Both the position numbers and the translations under genes were made by a program. 64,000 bases of DNA from Serripes groenlandicus (taxonomy: Eukaryota > Mollusca > Bivalvia > Cardiida > Cardiidae), in NCBI GenBank assembly GCA_031761405.1, contig JASEVX010000130.1, positions 327,501 through 391,500 on the forward strand. The letters are read 5' to 3'. Under the pieces are notes generated by a model. It was not told the DNA's origin. It saw only the letters and a program-made list of their open reading frames with translations, and did no database searches. This document shows, in pieces, positions 46,765 through 57,757 of this stretch. How positions within the stretch are numbered: position 1 is the stretch's first letter; every line of letters starts with the position of its first letter.

Positions 46765-48082
46765 TCTAATCAGAACTAGAACTATCACTGAATGTGATTA
46801 ATACCCCGAACGTCGCCCTGATAGGAAAGGTAACGGAATTTTAAGAAACTCCACCTTGAATTTCAACTTGTAGTTTTAAAGATCACTCCGGACAAGAAAA
46901 AAGTAAGAAAGGCGGCGATGAAAATTATTCTACGAACAAACAAATGTAACAAAGGGCAATTAATCTGTAATTAGCTAAAATAGAGTTATGTTTTTTGTTC
47001 ACTGCACTTCCTCTCAATGTGTTGTATCATAGTATGAAGTTTCATTAAATTCCATCCAGTAATTTTAAAATTATTCTACGCTCAACAAAAAGAAGAAAGG
47101 GCAATAACTCTGTAATTATGTAAATTAGAGTTATAGTTCTTATACACTGCACCTCCTCTCATTGTGCTCTACCATTGTATGACGTTTTATTATATTCCAT
47201 TTATTAGTAATTCTCCGGACAAGAAAAAGTAACAAAGGGCAATAACTCTGTAATTAGGTTAAGTAGAGTTATGGTTCCTGTACACTGCACTTCCTCTTCA
47301 CGTTTTTGTATAATCTAATGAAGTTTTATAAATTCCAAAATTTAGTTTTAAAGTTATGCTCCGGACAATACTCTACGCACAAGAAAATGTAACAAAGGGC
47401 AATAACTGTATAATTATGTAAATTAGAGTTATGGTTCTTGTACAATGCACTTCCTCTCATTGTGCTCTATCATTGTATGAAGTTGTATTAGATTCCATCT
47501 ATTAGTTACTACTCTACGAACAAGAAAAAGTAACAAAGGGAAATATCTCTGAAATTATGTAAATTCGAGTTATGGTTCTTATACACTGCACTTCTTCTCA
47601 TAATGCTCTATCATTGTATGCAGTTTATTAGATTCCATCTATAAGTTATTAAGTAATTCTCCGGACAAGAAAACGTAACGAAGGGCAATAACTCTGTATT
47701 TAGCTAAAAAAGAGTTATGTTTCCTCTACACTACACTTCCTCTTAATGTGTTGTATCATCGTATGAAGTTTTATTAAATTCTAACAATGAGTTTTAAAGT
47801 TATGCTCCGGACAAGACTCTACGGACAAGAAAAAGTAACAAAGGGCAATGACTCTGTATTTAGGTAAAATAGAGTTATGGTACCTGTACACCGCACTTTC
47901 TCTCAATGTGTTGTATCATCGTATGAAGTTTTATTAAATTCAAACAATTAGTTTTAAAGTTATGCTCCGGACAAGGACAATCGCAACGGACCCACCGACC
48001 AACCGACAGACCGACCGACCTACCGACCAACCACAGGGTGACTCCAATATACCCCCTCTAAACTTCATTTATCGGGGGTATA
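46765..48082 (+). mobile_element. Pearl/Helentron-like (HINE) element with seven core repeats
   Basis: The 5' end has AGAACTAGAACTATCACTGA with an ATCACTGAATGTGAT subterminal hairpin. Seven core repeats of about 137-160 bp follow, each holding a version of AACAAAGGGCAATAACTCTG and TAGAGTTATGGTTCCTGTAC. The cores' GGG positions are 46,954, 47,100, 47,237, 47,397, 47,538, 47,683 and 47,843. After them comes a degenerate CCGA/ACCG microsatellite (47,980-48,035). The 3' end is a perfect 9-bp hairpin, TATACCCCC at 48,048-48,056 and GGGGGTATA at 48,074-48,082. This order is that described for bivalve 'pearl' elements and Helentron-associated interspersed elements. There are no coding frames, so it is non-autonomous. 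Copy 1 lacks it: sequence at 29,760-29,800 runs past the site. Confidence 0.78.
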
Positions 48083-48202
48083 ATTATAAGCCTGTATCTA
48101 CGTAGTATAATAAAGATCCATGCCAAATGAAAACTAAGGTGACTTTACCTGTTCTGACATTCTCATCACAAATGGTTTTTCATATCAAAATGAATCTTTG
48201 TT

Positions 48203-48418
48203 TTATTTTGGTTTTACGCCGTTTTCAACATGATTTCATTTATATCACGTCGACACTTCATTTATTCATGATCCATGGGAAGACAAAGCAGTTCTAGGCT
48301 GGGAAATATGCCTTTCCCAAGGGCACTGCACCATGACCGTCATGCCTGGACAATGGTTCGAACCCGGGACGCTCGGTTTTAAAATGCCGCCGCAAACCAC
48401 TCGACCACGACTGCTTCC
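48203..48418 (-). mobile_element. tRNA-derived SINE (type 3), copy 2
   Basis: GGTTTTACGCCGTTTTCAAC and ATATCACGTCGACACTTCAT at the tail, GGTTCGAACCCGGGAC across the B box, and a head ending ACCACGACTGCTTCCT. It is the counterpart of 30,005-30,222. Confidence 0.75.
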
Positions 48419-48732
48419 TTATGATGAATCTAGAGGTCTCGATAAGTCTCTTTCAACCACAATATCTCTCCTATTATCCAACCATTGATACGGGTTCTGA
48501 ACAAAATCGTCCTACTCACACACGATTCTTTTTAGTACCATCATCATAGGGTTAGATGCTCAAATGGGGATTTTATAACATGCATTACGCCCTTAATCTT
48601 GGGCACTCATTGACAAGGCATCATCAAGTTATATTAATCTGGGTTGAATTTTCAATTTGTTTTGACTTGAACATAGTAAATCGTCATTCAATCACATACA
48701 AAGTTCAAAGTACACTGTACATCACATGGAAA

Positions 48733-48803
48733 CATTTAAAAGTATTTTCTATGACCCATCCGGAATCATGCACCAATTGCGGACGCTCTACCACTTCACC
48801 ACC
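48733..48803 (-). mobile_element. Detached SINE head (type 1) joined to a full SINE
   Basis: GTATTTTCTATGACCCATCC, GCGGACGCTCTACCACTTCA and CCACC are the reversed head, abutting the tail of the next SINE (GAACGCCGTTTTCAAC) with no body between. Unequal exchange between neighbouring SINEs would make this arrangement. Confidence 0.7.
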
Positions 48804-49035
48804 GAACGCCGTTTTCAACAATGTTTCAGTAATATCACGGTGTTTCCTGGATAAGTTACCAGTACTCCTGGTTCATTTATGCAGACACCAGCCAGTCAGT
48901 CGTAATTCCAACCCCGCAACCCTGAGGGCAAAGGAGGGCAGCCATTTCTACCATTTTCAAAGTATTTTCTATGACCCAACCGGAAATCACGCACCAAATG
49001 CGGACGCTCTACCATTTCACCACGGACGCGGTCAT
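48804..49035 (-). mobile_element. tRNA-derived SINE (type 1), copy 2
   Basis: Tail AACGCCGTTTTCAACAATGT, body GTCAGTCGTAATTCCAACCC, head TGCGGACGCTCTACCATTTC. It is the counterpart of 30,845-31,130. The open frame at 48,556-49,104 runs through it and is not a gene. Confidence 0.8.
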
Positions 49036-49289
49036 TTATCGACACAGGTCGGTGTTCTTTACACATTTAAATACGGATCTGAACCCGAAACCATAAAACA
49101 CTGAAATCGTTCCCTGTTCTCATAAATGAACATTATGCTCCAAATAAAACTTCTGATTGGGCAATACTGGAGAGTTAATTCGGTTCTGACCAATCAGATA
49201 CAGTGTACTTGAACCCAAACTCTGGAAACAGAGTATAGTTGTATAGTTTTGGAGAATGTCTGTAATAAATGCTTTAAGCTTAATACAGA

Positions 49290-50660
49290 GGGGGTATTTG
49301 TTAACCGACCATTGCTTTAAGATTAATGAAAGGTCGTATTTTCAAACTAGCATTGCTTTAAGATTAATGAAAGAGGGCATTTTTAAACTAGCATTGCCTT
49401 ATAATTAATGAAAGAGGGTATTTTCTAAACGAGCATTGCTTTCAGATTAATGAAAGGTGATATTTTCTAAAAGAGCATTGTTTAAGATTAATGAAAGGGG
49501 GTATTTTTTAAACAAGCATTGCATTAAGATTAATGACAGGGGGTATTTCTCAAACGAGCATTGCTTTAAGATTAATGAAAGGGGGTATATTTTAAACGAG
49601 CATTGATTTAAGATTAATGAAAGGGGGTATTTTTTAAACGAGCATTGATTTAAGAATAATGAAAGGGGTTATTTATAAACGTACATTGCTTTAAGATTAT
49701 TGAAAGGGGGCATTTATAAACAACCATTGCTTTAAGATTAATGCAAGGGAGTATTTATAAACAAGCATTGCTTTGAGATTAATGAAAGTGGGTATTTATA
49801 AACGAGCATTGTTTTAAAATTAATGAAAGGGATTGTTTTTAAACAAGCATTGCTTTACGATTAATGAAAGTTTTTTTTTAAACGAGCATTGCCTTAAGAT
49901 TAATGAAATTTTTATTTTAAACGAGCATTGCTTTAAGATTAATGAAAGGGGGTATTTATAAACGAGCATTGCTTTAAGATTAATGAAAGGGGGCATTTAT
50001 AAACGAGCATTGCTTTGAAAGGGGTTATTTTTTAAACGAGCAATGATTTAAAATTAATGAAAGAAGGTATTTTTTAAACGTGCATTGCTTTAAGATTAAT
50101 GAAAGTGGGTATTTTTTAAACGAGCATTGCTTTAAGATTATTGAAAGGGGGTATTTTCTAAACGAGCATTGCTTTAAGATTAATGAAATGGGGTATTTTT
50201 TAAGCGAGCAATGATTTAAAATGAATGAAAGAGTTTTTTTTTAAAACGAGCATTGCCTTAAGATTAATGAAAGGGGGTATATTTTAAACGAGCATTGCTT
50301 TAAGATTAATGAAAAGGGGTATTTTTTAAACGAGCATTGCTATACGATTTATGAAGGGGGTATTTATAAACGAGCATTGATTTAAGATTAATGAAAGATG
50401 GTATTGTTTAAACGAGCATTGCTTTAAGATTAATGAAAGGGGGTATTATCTTAACGAGCATTGCTTTAAGAGTAATGAAAGGGGGTATTTTCTTAACGAG
50501 CATTGCTTTAAGATTAATGAAAGGGGGTATTTTCTTAATGAGCATTGCTTTTGAGATTAATGAAAGGGGGCATATTTTAGCCAGCATTGCTTTAAGATTA
50601 ATAAAAGGGGGTATTTTTTAAACGAGCATTCCTTTTAAGATAAATGAAAGGGGGTATTTT
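49290..50660. repeat. 43-bp minisatellite, about 32 units, copy-2 expansion
   Basis: Units read AAACGAGCATTGCTTTAAGA, TTAATGAAAGGGGGTATTTT. They vary in the G run and T run lengths, so the period ranges from about 40 to 46 bases. The flanks are the same as those of the single unit in copy 1 (31,358) and of the single unit at 53,308. Confidence 0.95.
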
Positions 50661-51004
50661 TGTTATTGCTTCTGAACTTGCAACCTTTGTAACTATAAAA
50701 AGCAGGTTTATGAGATTTGGGAGGAATAATAATCCGTTCATAGCAGTCATTTGTCATTCAAAGTCTATTGTATCCTTAATCATTCGCTTAAATCAGCCCT
50801 ATATATCAGTCTTTCTAAATTGGCTTTGTATATACAATCGATTTAATTCCTTGGCTTTCAAACTTCTCGTTAACTTTTGTTCGTTTCTAATACCGGTCTA
50901 TCAGTTTTGATATATATTGCATTGCTAATTGTTATGTTTGAATATTTAAATAATACAAACAAAAATAAACAAAAAAAGGTGCATCAGTAGTAAAACTACA
51001 AACC

Positions 51005-51324
51005 GCCTCGGAGGTGTAGTGGTAAAGCGTCCGCCTCGGAGGTGTGAGGTTATGGGTTCGATCCCCGCGCCTCAGAGGTGTAGTGGTAAAGCGTCCGCCT
51101 CGGAGGTGTGAGGTTATGGGTTCGATCCCCGCGCCTCGGAGGTGTAGTGGTAAAGCGTCCGCCTCGGAGGTGTGAGGTTATGGGTTCGATCCCCGCGCCT
51201 CGGTTGTGTAGTGGTAAAGCGTCCGCCTCGGAGGTGTGAGGTTATGGGTTCGATCCCCGCGCCTCGGTTGTGTAGTGGTAAAGCGTCCGCCTCGGAGGTG
51301 TGAGGTTATGGGTTCGATCCCCGG
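51005..51324 (+). repeat. Five tandem 64-bp tRNA-like SINE heads
   Basis: Units begin at 51,005, 51,069, 51,133, 51,197 and 51,261. Each has GTGTAGTGGTAAAGCGTCCG (A box) and GGGTTCGATCCCCG (B box), a complete internal pol III promoter. The anticodon-loop position reads CTCGGAG. Only the last unit runs on into SINE body (GACGGGTCATACCAAATACT). Units two to five are nearly identical. No T run that would stop pol III lies between them. Confidence 0.93.
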
Positions 51325-51475
51325 ACGGGTCATACCAAATACTTTAAAAATGATATTAATGGATAGTAATGGATAGTAATGGATAGTAATGGATAGTAAT
51401 GGATAGTAATGGATAGTAATGGATTTCCATCCTGGAGCTTGTTAATTGTCTAGAAACGCCGTTTTTAACTGAAGA
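51325..51475 (+). mobile_element. Body and tail of the SINE with the five-fold head, partly deleted
   Basis: It continues GGTCATACCAAATACTTTAA, then a 10-bp microsatellite of GGATAGTAAT (about 7 units, 51,350-51,424), then CATCCTGGAGCTTG and AACGCCGTTTTTAACTGAAG. Compared with 53,641-53,870, the central body is missing. Confidence 0.7.
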
Positions 51476-51494
51476 ACCCGCGAGATCACGCACC

Positions 51495-53098
51495 CGATGT
51501 GGTCGCTCTATCACTACACCACCGATGTGGTCGCTCTATCACTACACCACCGATGTGGAAGCTCTACCACTACACCACCGATGTGGAAGCTCTACCACTA
51601 CACCACCGATGTGGTCGCTCTATCACTACACCACCGATGTGGAAGCTCTATCACTACACCACCGATGTGGTCGCTCTATCACTACACCACCGATGTGGTC
51701 GCTCTATCACTACACCACCGATGTGGAAGCTCTACCACTACACCATCGATGTGGAAGCTCTATCACTACACCACCGATGTGGAAGCTCTATCACTACACC
51801 ACCGATGTGGAAGCTCTATCACTACACCACCGATGTGGTCGCTCTATCACTACACCACCGATGTGGTGGCTCTATCACTACACCACCGATGTGGAAGCTC
51901 TACCACTACACCACCGATGTGGAAGCTCTACCACTACACCATCGATGTGGAAGCTCTACCACTACACCATCGATGTGGAAGCTCTACCACTACACCACCG
52001 ATGTGGAAGCTCTACCACTACACCACCGATGTGGAAGCTCTATCACTACACCACCGATGTGGAAGCTCTACCACTACACCACCGATGTGGAAGCTCTACC
52101 ACTACACCACCGATGTGGAAGCTCTACCACTACACCACCGATGTGGAAGCTCTACCACTACACCACCGATGTGGAAGCTCTACCACTACACCACCGATGT
52201 GGAAGCTCTACCACTACACCATCGATGTGGAAGCTCTACCACTACACCATCGATGTGGAAGCTCTACCACTACACCATCGATGTGGAAGCTCTACCACTA
52301 CACCATCGATGTGGAAGCTCTACCACTACACCATCGATGTGGAAGCTCTACCACTACACCACCGATGTGGAAGCTCTACCACTACACCATCGATGTGGAA
52401 GCTCTACCACTACACCATCGATGTGGAAGCTCTACCACTACACCATCGATGTGGAAGCTCTACCACTACACCATCGATGTGGAAGCTCTACCACTACACC
52501 ATCGATGTGGAAGCTCTACCACTACACCATCGATGTGGAAGCTCTACCACTACACCATCGATGTGGAAGCTCTACCACTACACCATCGATGTGGAAGCTC
52601 TACCACTACACCATCGATGTGGAAGCTCTACCACTACACCATCGATGTGGAAGCTCTACCACTACACCACCGATGTGGAAGCTCTATCACTACACCATCG
52701 ATGTGGAAGCTCTACCACTACACCATCGATGTGGAAGCTCTACCACTACACCACCGATGTGGAAGCTCTACCACTACACCACCGATGTGGAAGCTCTACC
52801 ACTACACCACCGATGTGGAAGCTCTACCACTACACCACCGATGTGGAAGCTCTACCACTACACCACCGATGTGGAAGCTCTACCACTACACCACCGATGT
52901 GGAAGCTCTATCACTACACCACCGATGTGGAAGCTCTACCACTACACCACCGATGTGGAAGCTCTACCACTACACCATCGATGTGGAAGCTCTACCACTA
53001 CACCACCGATGTGGAAGCTCTACCACTACACCACCGATGTGGTCGCTCTACCACTACACCATCGATGTGGAAGCTCTACCACTACACCATCGATGTGG
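51495..53098. repeat. 28-bp satellite born from a SINE head, about 57 units
   Basis: The unit joins CGATGTGGAAGCTC (or TGGTCGCTC) and TACCACTACACCAC. The same string in reverse, GGTGTAGTGGTAGAGC, is the A-box part of the type 1 SINE head. Left of the array is GAACCCGCGAGATCACGCAC, the reversed B-box side of the head. Right of it is GTCGGTGTTCCTTACACATT, the sequence that follows the SINE at 49,050 and 31,143. The array therefore sits exactly where the head's A-box segment should be. CACCG and CATCG unit types are arranged in blocks. No unit has a B box. With 28 not divisible by three and no stop triplet, three long frames run through; they are not genes. Confidence 0.93.
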
Positions 53099-53307
53099 TC
53101 GGTGTTCCTTACACATTTAACTACGGAATCGAGCCAGAAACTATTAAACACTGAAATTGTTCCCTGTTCTCAAAATCCAAATAAGACTTCTGAATGGTCA
53201 ATATTGTAGAGCTAACTCGGTTCTGACCAATCAGACACTTGAACAACACACAAACTATGAAAACAGAGTATAGTTGTATAGTTTTGGAGACAATCTGTAA
53301 TCATTCT

Positions 53308-53352
53308 TTTTAAACGAGCATTGCTTTAAGGTTAATGCAAGTGGGTAATCTT
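53308..53352 (+). repeat. Single unit of the 43-bp repeat (unexpanded)
   Basis: TTAAACGAGCATTGCTTTAA, GGTTAATGCAAGTGGGTAAT occurs once, between flanks that match those of the 49.3-50.7 kb array and of 31,358. Confidence 0.85.
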
Positions 53353-53640
53353 TTGTATTGCTTCTGAACGTGTAACCTTTGTAACAATAACAAGCAGGTT
53401 TATAAGATTTGGAAGGAATAATAATCCGTTCAAAGCAGTCATTTGTCATTCAAAGTCTATTCTATCTTTAATCATTCTCTTAAATCAGCCCTATATCAGC
53501 CTTTATAAATTGTCTTTGTATATACAATCGATTTAATTTCTTGGCTTTCAAACCTCTTGTCAACTTTGTATCGTTCCTAATACTGGTGTATCAGTTTTGA
53601 TATGAATAGCATTGCTAATTGTAATGTTTGAATATTTAAT

Positions 53641-53870
53641 GGGTTCGATCCCCGGCCGGGTCATACCAAATACTTTAAAAATGAAAGAAGTGTCTTTCCA
53701 TCCTGGCGCTCAGGAGTGTGTGTCTAGAAATACGACAGACTCGTTGGTCTCACAATAAATATACCAGTAGTACTGGTTGGTACTGGTAACTTTCCTAGGA
53801 AAAACGCCGTTTTTAACTGAAGAAAAATGTCGAAAGCAGCATTAAACCCCATACAAACAACAGTAATGCT
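53641..53870 (+). mobile_element. tRNA-derived SINE (type 1), head truncated
   Basis: It starts inside the head at GGGTTCGATCCCCGGCCGGG. The body has ACTGGTTGGTACTGGTAAC and the 3' domain is AACGCCGTTTTTAACTGAAG, then GAAAGCAGCATTAAACCCC. The A-box half is missing. Confidence 0.8.
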
Positions 53871-54385
53871 ACATGCACCAGCTTTATCGATGTTAACTTA
53901 TAGACTGCTGCTGTTACTTTTTGCTTTTCAATCAAATTGCTTGACACAATGAATATGAGGAGCATGCGGAATAGTCCGTCTATTTCTCTGCCATATTGTT
54001 CGCTTTCCTTTATACGGATTTGAAATTCAAAAGAAATACGAATACAAACGAGCCGTGTTACATGGCAAACAACTTTAGAATGTTTTATTACGTTTATTTT
54101 CTCATACCTTACATTAATATCATTTTGATTCGTCTACGACTGTTTGAAAACAGTTTAGCGATAAATATCAACTTCTTATTTTGATAAGCGTTCTCAAGTC
54201 AAATTCAATATCTTATTAGTAATTTGTTTTATTTATATATCGATTTTTCTGATGAACATTGAACGATGGTGTTCTCAGGAGTTCCTCAGAGAAATGTGAA
54301 ATTTCTTCGAAAAAGGTTATGTAGAACGGCCGCAGATGTATAACTGTTAAACTTCTAAAAGTAAATATAAACTTGGAGTAAAATA

Positions 54386-54422
54386 TACAATACAAAACAA
54401 TACAATACAATACAATACGATG
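54386..54422 (+). repeat. AATAC microsatellite
   Basis: About six to seven units of ACAAT/ATACA type between 54,386 and 54,422. The matching part of copy 1 (about 32,640) lacks the run. Confidence 0.8.
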
Positions 54423-54481
54423 CAGTGCTTCTATGGACATCATTAATATGTGTTTCCAAACATTTGCTGTGTGTTTGTTTC

Positions 54482-54673
54482 TTTTGTAGAGTGTTTTACG
54501 CCGTTTTCAACATTATTCCAGTTATATCACGGCGACAGTTCACTTATTCATGGTCCGTGGGTAAGGAAATGTGCCTTGCCTTCACCATGACCGTCGTGCC
54601 GTAACAGGGGTTCGAACACAGGAAGCCCGGTTTCAAATCCCCGACGCTAACCATTCCACCACGGCGGATTCCT
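54482..54673 (-). mobile_element. tRNA-derived SINE (type 3), copy 2
   Basis: TTTTACGCCGTTTTCAACAT at the tail, GGGGTTCGAACACAGGAAGC around the B box, and ACCATTCCACCACGGCGGAT at the head. It is the counterpart of 32,768-32,982 with a ~20-base deletion in the body. Confidence 0.78.
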
Positions 54674-55021
54674 AAACTTTAATGGAAAATACGTTTCTTT
54701 CGAAAACAGTGTATGATGTTTCCTTGTGATGGTGTCACTTGCTTTCATTTCAAAACATTTATGATAGTATATCAATTAATTACGAAGCGGACGATAGATA
54801 AAGTAATGATTATGAATACAGAGATCGCCCTAAAACATCGAAAGAATTGTCTCAGTGATGAGATGATTCCTTTGAGTACACTCAACATAGATTTTGGTGA
54901 GTGTTACGAAAGATATTTTGGAAGAAGACCCGTAAACTCGTCCTCATGTAATCCTCTGGTAAAGAACGTTGGACTAAACACAAGCGTCCAACTTCCAATT
55001 TGAAAAATATGGGGATAAAAC

Positions 55022-55232
55022 CCCACAATACCTCGTTATAAACAATAAGTCTCTATATATTGTCCATGTGCTATAATAATAAAGACCGTAATGTTTTCGT
55101 ATGGGAAAATTGGGGAAATCGCTCCCTGGACCGTGTTACTATAATAGCCTCTCTCTATGGTTCATATAGTATAATAATAATTATTGTTATAGCATATGGA
55201 CCATAAAGAGACCATTTGTAGTAGTTTAACTA
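55022..55232. mobile_element. MITE with CACAATACCTCGTTA end
   Basis: It starts CCCCACAATACCTCGTTATA. Its right part contains the AT-rich hairpin at 55,157-55,204 and GAGACCATTTGTAGTAGTTT. The matching right end in copy 1 reads TTTAACGAGGTATTGTG (36,001-36,018), the inverse of the left end, which defines the terminal repeats. Copy 2 has lost its right end and copy 1 its left end. Confidence 0.6.
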
Positions 55233-56061
55233 ACAGACACATTTGAACTCGTTTCCTGCAGACATATTTTGAAAACATTGTTAATGAGCAAGTTTCATTT
55301 TGACACAATGTTATAAACTATATTAGAAAATATAACTTTAATTCAATATTTGGCCTCCACGATTTCAAAGTGGTCTGCTGCAGAATTATTGTATATGGAA
55401 AAGTTTCAAACAATAAGACTTGCCCACTACTTGGGGTAAATGTCCTAAAGACCTTGGAAAACACATACATGTAGTTGTAAAATGAATAGCATTAGTAAAG
55501 CATGTGTTCCAAACTGTACATACAGCTGTAGTTTGTGAATTAATCACTTAACCCGGTAATTTAGGGGTATTATGTGACATAGACAACACAGAAAGGTTAT
55601 GTTTGCACATGTTCAGCCTTAATAAATAAACTTTGATATGAACATTTGAACTCACATTGATATTGTTTTACTAATCCTTTAGTAGAAGTAACAATAGGAA
55701 TAGTGAGAGCTTCTAAGATATCTACTTCAAAGATTTAACATGCAGCTAGTAAACTGTTTTGAACAAAATCTAGACAAATTTATGAAAAATCTTAAAAATT
55801 GAAAGTTTGATTTTTAAAAGGTGTTGAAATCATTGTGGTCAAAGTAGAATTTAATTAACTCATAGTGAGCAATTACACTTTTTGCCGCGATATTTTATAA
55901 AGTCGCCCTTCGCAGATGATTCCAAATGAGTTTACATGTGAGGCTGGAAAGAACTTAACAGTGACTGAAAAAGCACTGGCAGGACATCGTAAAGGCTCAG
56001 TCAGGCCTATTTCTAATACCCGACGATCCGTGTTCCCGTGACGTTATTCCTTTAATAGTTT

Positions 56062-56260
56062 CCCTCATACAGCCACTTTGCAGCAGACGTCTTTGAAAAC
56101 GTACCCTAAAAAAATCGGAAACTCCCTTTAAATGAAAGTACATTAATTGAATAGAGTTGAAAACATGGTGACAAAAGGGGAAATTGCTCATTTTGAGCAA
56201 TTTCTTCTTTTGTCGACATGTTTTCAAAAAGCCGTCTGCTATAGAGGTACAAGAGTATGT
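56062..56260. mobile_element. TTAA-family foldback MITE
   Basis: CCCTCATACAGCCACTTTGC, AGCAGACGTCTTTGAAAAC, a central GGGGAAATTGCTCATTTTGA folding on GCAATTTCTTC, and AAAGCCGTCTGCTATAGAGG. Copy 1 has no full counterpart. Confidence 0.65.
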
Positions 56261-56279
56261 TGACGCAGACTTACAACAA

Positions 56280-56485
56280 CTCTGCAGCAGACGACTTTGA
56301 AAATATGAAGGCAAACGTTGCGAAACGCTTTATGATATAAAGTGTTATAATGTAATACAGTTGAACATATTGTGGCAAAAGGGGGAAATTGCTCGTCATG
56401 ACCAATCTCAATTTGCCACAATGTTTTCAAATGTCGTCTACTGTTTCAAACGCCGTAAAAATGCGACTTTATGTGGAAATGGGTA
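56280..56485. mobile_element. TTAA-family foldback MITE
   Basis: CTGCAGCAGACGACTTTGAA at the left, GGGGGAAATTGCTCGTCATG in the centre and TGTCGTCTACTGTTTC then GGAAATGGGTAA at the right. It is the counterpart of 37,545-37,800. Confidence 0.65.
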
Positions 56486-56714
56486 AAAAGAGTAAACATT
56501 AATGTGGCGAAACAATATTACTCATAATAAGTATTTACTAATTTTTCCACAATAATTCCAGCTTTATTTAATAAGTATACGTTATGCAAAGTGTGTCTCC
56601 AAATTGTTTATGCTTACCAAGTCGTCAATTTTTTCTAATTTGGGAAAGGGCGAGTATTTATATAAAACACGTACCTTCAAATAGGCTCAAAATGTATTCC
56701 ACCTTTTCTTCAAA

Positions 56715-57050
56715 ACTCACAAGTTCAGTTTATTCTTCAGTTTTTTGCTTATATCCACTATCTTTAGACTGTTGTTCAAAACTCACAAGGTAAGTTTATT
56801 CTTCAGTTTGTTGCTTATATCCACTATCTTTAGACTGTTGTTCAAAACTCACAAGTTAAGTTTATTCTTCAGTTTATTGCTTATATCAACTATCTTTAGA
56901 CTGTTGTTCAAAACTCACAAGTTAAGTTTATTCTTCAGTTTATTGCTTATATCCACTATCTTTAGACTGTTGTTCAAAACTCACAAGTTAAGTTTATTCT
57001 TCAGGTTATTGCTTATATCCACTATCTTTAGACTGTTGTTCGAAACTCAG
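56715..57050. repeat. 66-bp minisatellite, about 5 units, copy-2 expansion
   Basis: Units read CTTCAGTTTATTGCTTATAT, CCACTATCTTTAGACTGTTG and TTCAAAACTCACAAGTTAAG. Copy 1 has little more than one unit at 38,030-38,110. Because 66 is a multiple of three, one frame (56,745-57,311) repeats a 22-residue hydrophobic phrase. Nothing else supports a gene. Confidence 0.92.
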
Positions 57051-57277
57051 AAGTTCATTTTAAACTCTAACTTATTATTTAATCCAATATTCTTAGAACG
57101 TTTTTCAAATCTCAGTCTTGGTTTAACTGTAGTTTATCATTATATCCGATACTCTAAGAACATTTTCCAAAACTCTAAACAGTATCTGTTAAAACTCCTG
57201 TTAATTATTATATCCAATATTATTTGGACTTTTCTTCAAAACTCAGAAAATCTTTGCTCAATTCCAGTTTATCATAT

Positions 57278-57340
57278 ATCTTTCTTTCTTAGAACTTTTT
57301 TTCTTTCTTAGAACTCTTTTTCTTTCTTAGAACTTTTTTT
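57278..57340. repeat. 19-20-bp tandem repeat, 3 units
   Basis: TTTCTTTCTTAGAACTTTTT is repeated three times. Copy 1 near 38,610 has no run. Confidence 0.85.
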
Positions 57341-57757
57341 CAAAAGTCAGAACAGTCAATGTTAAGCCTGTGTTCATTATTATATCAAATATTCTTAGAG
57401 TTACAAAAGTCTAAACCGTCTGTGTTAAACTCAATGATATTACTAAAGTATAATCCGTTCAGAACATCCTATTCACCTGGACGTGTACAGAACTCGCGAC
57501 GCTTTAATGTTACAATCCAGGGTATTATTAATATCCAATATGTAAGTATAACAGTGTCCACATCTCCCACATCTGGTTGTGTGATTAATAAACAGAATCA
57601 ATTAAAGACTTTGTAATTCCTGGATTTCCTTTTTGGCTACTGATATAATGTTTGCGAACAAGTTAATCAAGTATTGCCCTTTTCTATAAAGAGTTAAATA
57701 CAAATAATGCTTTACTGCATTACATACCGAAAAGCCGTACAACGAAGCAAGATTATG

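Noticed and set aside
48556..49104. 182-codon open frame
   Set aside because: It runs through a foldback element and SINE sequence; the counterpart in copy 1 is not open over the same span.
51005..51324. A cluster of real tRNA genes
   Set aside because: The A and B boxes are good, but acceptor and anticodon stems pair poorly, the units lack terminators, and the last runs into SINE body.
51497..53209. Three overlapping frames of 530-570 codons with a histidine-, tyrosine- and tryptophan-rich repeat
   Set aside because: Same artefact: a 28-bp unit without stop triplets, derived from a SINE head in reverse orientation.
56745..57311. 188-codon frame with a 22-residue hydrophobic repeat that could look like a membrane protein
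   Set aside because: The repeat is a 66-bp minisatellite whose length happens to be a multiple of three. The copy 1 counterpart has one unit and no frame.
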